This document shows positions 35,397 through 43,112 of a DNA stretch of 64,000 nt, one piece after another (the first letter of the stretch is position 1; every line of letters starts with the position of its first letter). A program made the translations under genes and the position numbers. Source of the DNA: Pigmentiphaga humi (GTDB lineage Bacteria; Pseudomonadota; Gammaproteobacteria; Burkholderiales; Burkholderiaceae_B); assembly GCF_900606115.1 (NCBI RefSeq), contig NZ_UWPJ01000005.1, positions 248,001 through 312,000 on the forward strand, read 5' to 3'. The notes under the pieces were generated by a model, which was given only the letters and a program-made list of their open reading frames with translations, made no database searches and had not been told where the DNA came from.

Positions 35397-35792
35397 TCAC
35401 GGCGCCAGCGCGATCACGTCCAGCGCATAGTGCGCGTTGCCGCCGGGTGCTCCATTGGCATCCGCGACGCCCACGGCAATGCGGGCGGGTGGATCCTCCG
35501 GAAAGAACGCCATCCACGCCTGATGGAAGGCCTTGCGCTTTTCCAGGTCATGCAGATAGAGCGTGACCTTCACCACGTGCCGGAGCGTCGCCCCGGACGC
35601 GGCCAGCACCGCCTCGACGTTGCGCAGGGCCTGGCAGGCCTGCTCAAAAGGGTCGTCGGGCATGCGGTCGGTGGCCGGATCGCGGCCGCGTATGGCCGAC
35701 AGGAACAGAAAGCCGCCCGCCCGCACGCCGGGCACCATGCCGGCCATGCGTTCGGGCGCGTCCGGCGACTGCGGCATGGTCTGCCTATCCAT
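35397..35792 (-). CDS. RidA/YjgF-family protein
   Basis: The 131-residue product has the RidA fold signature: GGFLFLSAIRGRDP, then ALRNVEAVLAASGATLRHVVKVTLYLHDLEKR, and a C-terminal ALDVIAL. RidA enzymes hydrolyse reactive enamines/imines to ketones, and relatives act on aminoacrylate-type intermediates. The canonical late Arg region reads PARIAVGV. Its start overlaps the upstream hydrolase stop by 8 bp. It suits a pathway releasing enamine intermediates from a nitrogen-containing compound. Confidence 0.82.
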   Translation of the reverse strand: MDRQTMPQSPDAPERMAGMVPGVRAGGFLFLSAIRGRDPATDRMPDDPFEQACQALRNVEAVLAASGATLRHVVKVTLYLHDLEKRKAFHQAWMAFFPEDPPARIAVGVADANGAPGGNAHYALDVIALAP

Positions 35793-36648
35793 GCAGGAAC
35801 TCCCGGATGATGGCGGCGGCGCGGTCCGGCGCGTCGGTCTGCACCTGGTGCCCAGCCCCTTCCACCCATTCGATGCGCGCGTCGGGCAGCATCTCGGCCA
35901 GCGCGCGCCCGGTGGCGGGAACGGCGAAGGTGTCCTGCGTGCCCCACAGAATCAGGGTGGGAATGCGGCGCGTCAGCGCAGGCAGCGCTTCCTGCCACTG
36001 GGTCTGCAGCTTGAGCACCGGGTCGTTGCGCACGAACTCGATGCCCTGCGCCATGCGCTGGAAGGCCTCGAACGCGCCCGGCCGCGTGGCGGCGCGCTGG
36101 CGCTCGTCGATGAGCGCGTCGGTGATGCGCGCCTTGTCGATGATCAGGGCCTCGAGCAGGCGCTTCATGCCCGCGCGCGAACCGTCATAGCCCATCAGCG
36201 CGTGCATCGCCTCGTTCGGCGCCTGCTTGAGGCCCAGCGAGCCGGCGATGGTGAGCGAAGAAACGATGACCAGCTTCTCGACGCGGTCCGGATGCAGCAT
36301 GGCGTAGTACACGCCCGACCAGGCCCCCTGCGAATTGCCCAGCACCGAGAACTTGTCCAGGCACAGCGCGTCGACGAAATCCGCCATGTGCGCCGCGCGG
36401 CTGATCAGCCCGTAGGGCGTGGGCGCCTGGGTGTCCGTCAGCCCGAAGCCGCCGATGGAATCGGGCGCGACCACCCGGAAGTCCCTGCCCAGCAGCGGCA
36501 GCACGGGCCCCATGCCCGATGCGCCGGACGAGCCCGCGCCGCCGCCGTGCAGCGCGACCAGGGTGCTGCCCTGGCCGCCCGCTTCCGCGTAGTGCGTGCG
36601 GACGCCGTTGGCCAGTACCCAGCGCGAACGAATTGCCGTGTCATTCAT
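35785..36648 (-). CDS. alpha/beta hydrolase (meta-cleavage-product hydrolase type)
   Basis: The 287-residue product resembles MhpC/BphD C-C bond hydrolases. HGGGAGSSG provides the oxyanion hole near residue 35. The nucleophile Ser is in GNSQGAWSG near 105, Asp is in LWGTQDTF near 235, and His is in GAGHQVQTD near 265. It would cleave a vinylogous 1,5-diketone made by the extradiol dioxygenase encoded just upstream. That adjacency (54 bp) is the main argument for the meta-cleavage role; the substrate is unknown. Confidence 0.83.
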   Translation of the reverse strand: MNDTAIRSRWVLANGVRTHYAEAGGQGSTLVALHGGGAGSSGASGMGPVLPLLGRDFRVVAPDSIGGFGLTDTQAPTPYGLISRAAHMADFVDALCLDKFSVLGNSQGAWSGVYYAMLHPDRVEKLVIVSSLTIAGSLGLKQAPNEAMHALMGYDGSRAGMKRLLEALIIDKARITDALIDERQRAATRPGAFEAFQRMAQGIEFVRNDPVLKLQTQWQEALPALTRRIPTLILWGTQDTFAVPATGRALAEMLPDARIEWVEGAGHQVQTDAPDRAAAIIREFLHG

Positions 36649-36702
36649 GGTCGATGTCTCCAGTCGAAGAGCCGGACCCCGCCCGTCGCGGGGCCCGCTT
36701 GC

Positions 36703-37848
36703 TCAGTTGCCGTGCCGCGGCGACAGGCCGCGGTCGCGGTAGGCCTGCACGTAGCGCAGTCCCAGGGTTCCGGCGAAATTGCGGATCAGGAGCGGATGCA
36801 CGCCCCATTCGTACAAGGTGGCCAGGTCCCGCTCGCGCAGGACGCGCCGCTCCTCGTCGTCCAGCGCATGGCCATCGAAGGCGTCGCCGGCATCGGCCTT
36901 CAACGCCGCCTGCAGCGCCGGCTCCTTGTCGAAGCGGAACAGGTAGCGCTCCAGCGCATGCCGGTCGCTTCCCGCCGCGCCCGCTTGCGCGGGCAAGGCT
37001 TCGCGCGTGTCCGTCTCGGGCAGCAGCAGCTCGGTCACGCCTATCCCGGTCACCCAGGCCGCCACCGGCTCGTAGGCCGCCACCCGCGCTCCGGTGGCCC
37101 GGGCCGCGCCCGCCGCCAGCAGCCAGTTGCGGATCTCGGCCGCGCCGTTGCCGGCGCTGCGCACCACCTCGGCCGCGTCCCACCCCGCGATCTCGTCGAA
37201 CCGGCCGGCGGCGAAGCCCTCCAGGAAGCGTCGGTCGAAATCGCGGTTGATGTGTCCGGTCTCGGGCATGCCGACCCAGTGGCTCAGCCCGCCGGTGCCG
37301 AGCACGGCCACCCGGGGCGCCAGGTCCTGCGCGCGCAGCGCGTCGCCCAGCGCTCGCCCGAAGGCCAGGCAGCGGTCCAGGCGCGGCAGCGGCTCGATGG
37401 TGCAGTTCACGTACACCGGCAGCACCGGCGCGTCCCAGCCGGCCAGCAGCAATTGCAGCGGACACGAGAAGCTGTGGTCCAGCGGCAGGCCGCGCGCGCC
37501 GGCCGCGTCGAAACCGGCCGCCACCATGCCCGCGTGCACCGCTTCGCCCAGGTTCGCCACGCCGGTGTAGTCCCGCTTGGGCACGCCGAACTCCCCGTGC
37601 CCCGGAAACGCCGCGCCCGTGCCGATGGCGAATACCGGCAGCGCGGCCTGGTCGAAGGTCAGGAAATGGTCGGTGGCGGCGACCACGAGCACGTCCGGAC
37701 GCGCCGCGCGGAGCGAGGCGGACAGGGCCGAGAAGGCCTGGAACACCCGGTCTGCGCGCGCCAGGTCGTCCGGGTCGCCCTTGGGCGCGCGCATCATGGC
37801 GCCCGTATGGGCCGTGGCGGCGGCCCAGACGATCTCGCTCATGTTCAA
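36703..37848 (-). CDS. class III extradiol dioxygenase with fused LigB and LigA-like domains
   Basis: The 381-residue product starts with a LigB-type catalytic domain (~1-285). Candidate Fe(II) ligands are His in ATAHTG near 13 and His in ATDHFL near 61, with a Glu in the C-terminal part of the domain. A LigA-like helical domain (~295-370) follows, with FRFDKEPALQAALK and LLIRNFAGTLGL. Protocatechuate 4,5-dioxygenase has these as separate subunits; gallate-dioxygenase-type enzymes fuse them. It opens catechol-like rings. Its start overlaps the upstream gene by 4 bp. Confidence 0.82.
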   Translation of the reverse strand: MNMSEIVWAAATAHTGAMMRAPKGDPDDLARADRVFQAFSALSASLRAARPDVLVVAATDHFLTFDQAALPVFAIGTGAAFPGHGEFGVPKRDYTGVANLGEAVHAGMVAAGFDAAGARGLPLDHSFSCPLQLLLAGWDAPVLPVYVNCTIEPLPRLDRCLAFGRALGDALRAQDLAPRVAVLGTGGLSHWVGMPETGHINRDFDRRFLEGFAAGRFDEIAGWDAAEVVRSAGNGAAEIRNWLLAAGAARATGARVAAYEPVAAWVTGIGVTELLLPETDTREALPAQAGAAGSDRHALERYLFRFDKEPALQAALKADAGDAFDGHALDDEERRVLRERDLATLYEWGVHPLLIRNFAGTLGLRYVQAYRDRGLSPRHGN

Positions 37849-38603
37849 TCCCCCGCGTCCAGATGACGATGCAGGAAGTCCACGAATCGCTCATAGGTCA
37901 GCGCGGCGGCCTCGGGCGAATACCGTTCCAGCGTGCTGTCCATGTAGGCATGGCGCGCGCCGGGATAGACGTGGAACGCGATGGGCGCGGGCGCCTGCGA
38001 TTCGAGCGCCTCCTTCAGCGCCAAGGTCTGATCCATGGGAATGGCTTCGTCGGCGTCGCCGAAATGCAGTTGCATGGGCGCCTGGATGCGCGGCGCCAAC
38101 TCGATGCGCGAGCGGTCGCGGCCGTCGGGCGAATAGGCGGCCGGCACCACCGGCAGCGCGTACAGCACCACCGAGCAGGCCAGGTCGCGCGTGCCGGCGG
38201 CCCAGGCCAGCACCGTGCCGCCCCCCAGGCAATAACCGAGGGCGCCGACGCGGCCCACCCGCGGCTGCGTGCGCAGCCACTCCAGCGCCGCCTGGCAGTC
38301 GGGCACCACGACTTCGTCGCGCGCGGCGATGAAGGCCTTGCTGCGCCGCTCCTCGACGGTGGTGTAGTCCTGCGGCGGACGGCCGCCGATGCGGCTGTAC
38401 GGGTCCACCGTCAGGACGATGAAGCCCTCGGCCGCGAGGCGCCGCGTTTCTTCCTGGCGGTGCTCGGTCACTCCCAGGTTCTCGGGCGCGCAGACCACCG
38501 CGCCCAGTACGTCGTCGCCATCGGGCTCGGCCAGGTAGCCCCGCACCTGGTCGGCGCCGCTGGGAAAGGTCACCCAACGGCCGTGGCTGGTTCGCTTGTT
38601 CAT
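37845..38603 (-). CDS. dienelactone hydrolase family protein
   Basis: The 252-residue product is a DLH-type hydrolase. The nucleophile Cys is in GYCLGGGT near 125, Asp is in FGDADEAIP and His is in YPGARHAYM. DLH opens dienelactones to maleylacetate in ring-cleavage pathways. The ATG at 38603 opens MNKRTSHG; upstream in-frame sequence belongs to a shadow frame. The gene sits 11 bp after the HyuB-like gene and overlaps the dioxygenase start in ATGA. Confidence 0.85.
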   Translation of the reverse strand: MNKRTSHGRWVTFPSGADQVRGYLAEPDGDDVLGAVVCAPENLGVTEHRQEETRRLAAEGFIVLTVDPYSRIGGRPPQDYTTVEERRSKAFIAARDEVVVPDCQAALEWLRTQPRVGRVGALGYCLGGGTVLAWAAGTRDLACSVVLYALPVVPAAYSPDGRDRSRIELAPRIQAPMQLHFGDADEAIPMDQTLALKEALESQAPAPIAFHVYPGARHAYMDSTLERYSPEAAALTYERFVDFLHRHLDAGD

Positions 38604-38614
38604 GGATGCCTCCT

Positions 38615-40801
38615 TCAGGCCGCGACCTGGATGTCGAACAGGGATGCCTCGCCCTTGCGGCGCACCTCGACGTCGAGCAGCGTGGCGCAATGCGGGCAGG
38701 CGTGCTGGACGACTTCGAGGTCGTGGTGGATGCGCACGCGCGGTCCCAGGTCCTCGGGGGTGGCCAAGTAGTGGCGCGCGTAGTCCTTCCAGTTCTCCGC
38801 CGCCGGCGCGATGGCGGTGTCGCAGCTGTTGCAGACCAGGTAGGGCGTGCCGGCCGCGCGCACGATGCGCGCCACGTCGCCGACGATGGCCACGGGTTCG
38901 GCTCTCGCCGTTTCCGGCCGAACGGCCAGCGCCTTGCCAGCGGGCCACGTCAGCCTGCGCTGGCGGATCGCGGCGCGCGCCACGTCGGTGGCGGCCTCGT
39001 CCAGCGCGCCGCCCTTCGTCACCACGCCGAAGATGTGTTCGGCCACCTGGGCCGAAAAGGCCCCGGCCGCGACATCCTCGGCCACGCTGTCCGCCGGCCG
39101 GCCCAGCGGATCGCCCCAGCCGCCGCCAGCGGTGGGATTGCATTCATAGACGTCGTCCTTGCCGAACTCGAACTCGGGCGGCTTGGCGTTGAACTCGACT
39201 TCCTCGCCTTCCAGGCCGTCCATGCGGTCGGGGAACACGCCGTCCGCCAGCAGCTGGCGGATGTTGCTGTGGCGCAGGAAGCGGCGATGGTTGCAGCCGC
39301 TTGGATAGCCGCCGAACAGGCCGCGCGAGGTGGGCGACTGGTAGCCGTGGCAGGCGACCAGCGATTCGACCTCGTCCACGCCGTGCAGCACGAAGGCCGC
39401 GCCGGCGGCCTGGCCGCCCACGTTGCGGCCGGCGCCGGAGCTGTCGGTAATGATGCGGCGGTACATGTACAGCACCGGCAGCTTCAGCTCGGTGGTCTCG
39501 ACGTTGGGCGCGCGGCCCGCGGTGATGTTGCGCTGGCCCGAGACGCTCACGCCGTCGCGGTGCGCATAGGCGCCGCCGCCCGAGAGCATCACTTCGAGGA
39601 TGGGCGCGGTGGCCGGTTCGCCGTACTGGTTGCGGCCGTGGATGTGGAACAGGTCCGGTCCGCTGGCCGGCGACGACTGGGCCTCGGCCAGGTAGTCCGG
39701 ATGCGTGGCCATCAGCTTGGAGATGGCCTCGGTGGTGGTGACCTCGACCAGCCACATCGCGCCCAGCGGCCCCTGGCTGCACGGCGCGGGGAACTTGCAC
39801 GAAACGATGGAGCCTTCGGTGGACAGCACTTCCAGCGGCCGCAGCAGGCCCTCGTTCCACGGCAGGTCGTAGGCGATGACCGGCAGGATGCCGGCGTACA
39901 CGCCGGCCAGCAGGCCCGTACGCGTCGCGTTGACGAAGCCGGGCGCCTGCGGATCCGACCCGGTGTAGTCGAACACGATATGGTCGCCCTGCTTGCGCAG
40001 CTCGACGTGGATCTTGTAGATCTTGTTGTCGAAACCGTCGTGGTCCAGGAAGGCCTGGGCGCGGAACACGCCGTCGGGCAGCTCCTTCAGGCGCTTGCGC
40101 ATCTTGGTCTCGGACAGGTTCATCATGCCGTCCATCACCGTCAGCACCGTGTCCACGCCGTACTTGGCGATGGTGTCCAGCAGGCTCTTCACGCCGATGT
40201 TGTTGGCCGCCATCAGCCCCTTCAGGTCCAGGCTGATGTTGGTGGGCAGGCGCGACATGCCGGTGATGAAGTTCAGCACGTCGCTGCGCAGTTCGCCGCG
40301 GTCGATGATCTTGACCGGCGGGATCAGCATGCCTTCCTGGCGGATGTCCTTGGCCATCGAGGCGAAACTGCCCGGCACCATGCCGCCCACGTCCAATTGG
40401 TGGGCGCAGGCGCCGGTCCAGCCGATGCGCCTGCCGTCGACGAAGATGGGTGCCAGCACGCCCACGTCCGGGCAATGCAGCGCGCCCTTGTGCGGGTGGT
40501 TGACGATGAACATGTCGCCCGGATTGATGCCGACCGTGTCCTCGCAATCCTCGATCACGTGCTTGACCATCAGCGACAGCGAGGCCGCGTGGAAGGTCAC
40601 CGTCTTGCCCATGGTGACCACTTCGCCGAAGGCGCGGTAAAGGCCGGTGTTGAAATCGGTCGCCTCGTTCACCAGCGCCGACCCCGACACCGAGGCCAGC
40701 GTGGCGGCCTGCTCGTCGGTGATCGACAGCAGCCGGTGGCGGATCACCTCGAAGGTGATCGGGTCGACCTCCTTGGCCGTGTATTCGTAGACCTGATGCA
40801 T
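38615..40801 (-). CDS. hydantoinase B / acetone-carboxylase-alpha-like protein with C-terminal zinc-ribbon domain
   Basis: The 728-residue product is HyuB-like over ~1-570, from DPITFEVIRHRLLSITDEQA to NPTAGGGWGDP. It then carries an extra ~150-residue segment ending in a zinc-ribbon-like module, CNSC near residue 655 and CPHC near 702. That module resembles the small subunit of acetone/acetophenone carboxylases. The partner HyuA lies 16 bp upstream. The pair would use ATP to hydrolyse a cyclic amide or carboxylate a ketone. The fused module favours the carboxylase-like subgroup, but this is inference. Confidence 0.82.
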   Translation of the reverse strand: MHQVYEYTAKEVDPITFEVIRHRLLSITDEQAATLASVSGSALVNEATDFNTGLYRAFGEVVTMGKTVTFHAASLSLMVKHVIEDCEDTVGINPGDMFIVNHPHKGALHCPDVGVLAPIFVDGRRIGWTGACAHQLDVGGMVPGSFASMAKDIRQEGMLIPPVKIIDRGELRSDVLNFITGMSRLPTNISLDLKGLMAANNIGVKSLLDTIAKYGVDTVLTVMDGMMNLSETKMRKRLKELPDGVFRAQAFLDHDGFDNKIYKIHVELRKQGDHIVFDYTGSDPQAPGFVNATRTGLLAGVYAGILPVIAYDLPWNEGLLRPLEVLSTEGSIVSCKFPAPCSQGPLGAMWLVEVTTTEAISKLMATHPDYLAEAQSSPASGPDLFHIHGRNQYGEPATAPILEVMLSGGGAYAHRDGVSVSGQRNITAGRAPNVETTELKLPVLYMYRRIITDSSGAGRNVGGQAAGAAFVLHGVDEVESLVACHGYQSPTSRGLFGGYPSGCNHRRFLRHSNIRQLLADGVFPDRMDGLEGEEVEFNAKPPEFEFGKDDVYECNPTAGGGWGDPLGRPADSVAEDVAAGAFSAQVAEHIFGVVTKGGALDEAATDVARAAIRQRRLTWPAGKALAVRPETARAEPVAIVGDVARIVRAAGTPYLVCNSCDTAIAPAAENWKDYARHYLATPEDLGPRVRIHHDLEVVQHACPHCATLLDVEVRRKGEASLFDIQVAA

Positions 40802-40817
40802 GCTCGTCTCGATAGCG

Positions 40818-42911
40818 TTATTGGTTGCGCGCGATGGAAATCACGAAGTTGCCGTAGGGCTCCATCTCGACCGACTGGTCCGGGCCGACGACGATGGTCG
40901 TGTCGGGCCGCTCGATGATGCAGGGGCCTGAGATGGCATGGCCGGGACCCACGTCCTCGCTGCGGTAGATGTCGGCGCGGATGAAGCCGTGGCCGTAGAA
41001 ATAGACCTGGCGGTCGGACACCGGCCGGTTCGAGCGGCCGGCGCCCTCGACCTGGCGTGCCGCCGGCTTGATGACGGGGGACGTGCCCTCGACCCGCACC
41101 ACGGTGAACTCCACGCCCGAACTGCGCAGCGCGGTGTTCTTGCCGTAGATGCGCTCGTACTGCGCCTCGAAGGCATCCACCAGCGCATCGACGTCGGCGG
41201 GCTGGAGCTGCCCGGCCGGCACCTCGACGCCGATCTCGTGCACCTGCTGACGGAAGCGCATGCCGATGTAGCGATGGATGGTGACGTCGTCGCCCAGCGC
41301 ATCGCGCGCACGCTGCTCGATCTGGCCGAAGCCTTCGTTCAGGGCCGCGATGTCGATGTGCTCGGAGGCCCGCTTGAAGCGCGCCGGCGCGTGCTGGCCC
41401 ACCGCCAGCGAGAACGAGCGGTGGCGGTCGCCCGTGACGGTGCCGTAGGCCGAATGCGCCGGTCCGGTGTTGGGCACGACCACCTTGCCGATGCCGGCCA
41501 CCTCGGCGTACTGGTGCGCGTGCGTGGCGCCCGCGCCGCCGTAGGCCATCAGCACGAAGTCGCGCGGATCGTAGCCGGCGCGCAGCGTGACCCGGCGCAG
41601 CAGGTCCGCCATCTGGTTGTTGGCCACCTCGCGGATGCCCGCGGCCGCCTCTTCCACGCTCATGCCCAGCGGCTCGGCCACGTGCCTGCGCACGGCTTCG
41701 CGCGCGGCCTCGACGTCCAGCGCCATGCGTCCGCCGAGGAAGTAGCGCGGATCGATGATGCCCAGCACCACGTCCGCGTCGGTGATGGTCGGCTCGACCC
41801 CGCCGCGGCCATAGCACGCCGGTCCCGGCGTGGAGCCCGCGCTCTCGGGGCCCACGGTCAGGTGCCCGTCGCGCACGCGGGCGATAGAACCGCCGCCCGC
41901 ACCGATGGCCGTGACCTTGATCGACGGCAGCGCCACGTGGAAGCGCCCTACCTCGCGCACCGTCTCCAGCAGCGGCTGGCCGTCCACGATCAGGCCCACG
42001 TCGAAGCTGGTGCCGCCCATGTCGGCCGTCAGCACGTTGCGGTAGCCCAGCAGGTCGCCCAGCTTCTGCGAAGCCAGCACGCCGCCGGCCGGCCCCGAAG
42101 TCAGCAGGTTGGCGGCCTGGAACGCGGCTTCGGCCGCGGGCAGCACGCCGCCGCCCGACTCCATGATGGAGATCGGACCCTTGAAGCCGAAGCGCCGGAT
42201 CGCCCCTTCCAACCCGTTGATGTAGCGATGGATGACGGGGCCCAGGTAGGCGTTGATCGACGTGGTCGAGGTGCGCTCGTATTCGCCGATGATGGGCACG
42301 AGCAGCGAGGACGTGGTCACGAACAGCCCCGGCGCCTCTTCTTCCACCAGTTCGGCCAGGCGCTGCTCGTGCGCCGAATTGCGGAACGACCACAGCAGGC
42401 TGATGGCGATGGCTTCGACGCCCGCGTCGCGCAATTCGCGTATGGCCTGCCGGGCCGCCGCCTCGTCCAGCGGCACGATGACCTCGCCCTTGTAGTCCAC
42501 CCGCTCGGCCATGCCCTTGATCAGGTTCGCCGGCACGATGGGCTCGGGCACGCGGCGCTTCGAGAAGTGCGAGATCTCGTGCGTGGGCATGCCGATCCAG
42601 CCGCCCATGGCGCGCTGGATGCGCAGCGTGTCCTCGAAGCCGCGCGTGGTCAGCAGCCCCGTCTTCGCGCCCTTGCGCTCGATGAACGCGTTGGTCGCCG
42701 CGGTGGTGCCGTGCGAGAAGTATTTCAGTTCCGCCACCAGCCGATCGGCCGGGATGCCCAGTTCCTCGGCCGCCAGTTTCATGGCGTCCAGCACGCCGCG
42801 CGTGCGGTCGTCGGGCGTCGTCAGCGCCTTGAAGATGCGCACGTCGCCGTCGTCGGACAGAAGAACGAGGTCGGTGAACGTCCCTCCGATATCCGTACCT
42901 ATGTAAGACAC
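40818..42911 (-). CDS. hydantoinase A / acetone-carboxylase-beta-like ATPase subunit
   Basis: The 697-residue product belongs to the HyuA/acetone-carboxylase-beta family of the ASKHA ATPase fold. GTDIGGTFTDLVLL at the start is phosphate loop 1, SHGTTAATNA follows, and DMGGTSFDVG near 290 is the second phosphate motif. GAGGGSIARV and AYGGAGATHAH come later. It supplies the ATP-dependent activation step for the downstream HyuB-like subunit. It is the first gene of a six-gene operon. The ATG at 42911 follows a ~200-bp upstream region holding a perfect inverted repeat. Confidence 0.87.
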   Translation of the reverse strand: MSYIGTDIGGTFTDLVLLSDDGDVRIFKALTTPDDRTRGVLDAMKLAAEELGIPADRLVAELKYFSHGTTAATNAFIERKGAKTGLLTTRGFEDTLRIQRAMGGWIGMPTHEISHFSKRRVPEPIVPANLIKGMAERVDYKGEVIVPLDEAAARQAIRELRDAGVEAIAISLLWSFRNSAHEQRLAELVEEEAPGLFVTTSSLLVPIIGEYERTSTTSINAYLGPVIHRYINGLEGAIRRFGFKGPISIMESGGGVLPAAEAAFQAANLLTSGPAGGVLASQKLGDLLGYRNVLTADMGGTSFDVGLIVDGQPLLETVREVGRFHVALPSIKVTAIGAGGGSIARVRDGHLTVGPESAGSTPGPACYGRGGVEPTITDADVVLGIIDPRYFLGGRMALDVEAAREAVRRHVAEPLGMSVEEAAAGIREVANNQMADLLRRVTLRAGYDPRDFVLMAYGGAGATHAHQYAEVAGIGKVVVPNTGPAHSAYGTVTGDRHRSFSLAVGQHAPARFKRASEHIDIAALNEGFGQIEQRARDALGDDVTIHRYIGMRFRQQVHEIGVEVPAGQLQPADVDALVDAFEAQYERIYGKNTALRSSGVEFTVVRVEGTSPVIKPAARQVEGAGRSNRPVSDRQVYFYGHGFIRADIYRSEDVGPGHAISGPCIIERPDTTIVVGPDQSVEMEPYGNFVISIARNQ

Positions 42912-43008
42912 GAGTCTTTCCTCCAGATGCCGCCCCAGCGGGCGATCGTTCCCCGGAACACGGCCGCCGCGCGGCCGCGTCCGAATCTGGCGCTATTAAA
43001 ACCCGAAA

Positions 43009-43038
43009 AACATTCTATGTATAGAACTATAGAATGTT
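43009..43038. promoter_or_regulatory. perfect inverted repeat, operator candidate for the hyuA operon
   Basis: AACATTCTAT at 43009-43018 and ATAGAATGTT at 43029-43038 are perfect 10-bp arms with a 10-nt spacer that itself contains TATAGAA. It sits about 100 bp upstream of the hyuA start in an A/T-rich island. The size fits a dimeric or double-site operator, most simply for one of the two HutC-type GntR regulators of the locus. Confidence 0.65.
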
Positions 43039-43112
43039 AAAAGACTAGGTAATTACCCTTTCTGGACCGCGCGGGCGCCGGCCAGCCAGCGCGGGACGCC
43101 CTGCGCCGTGGT

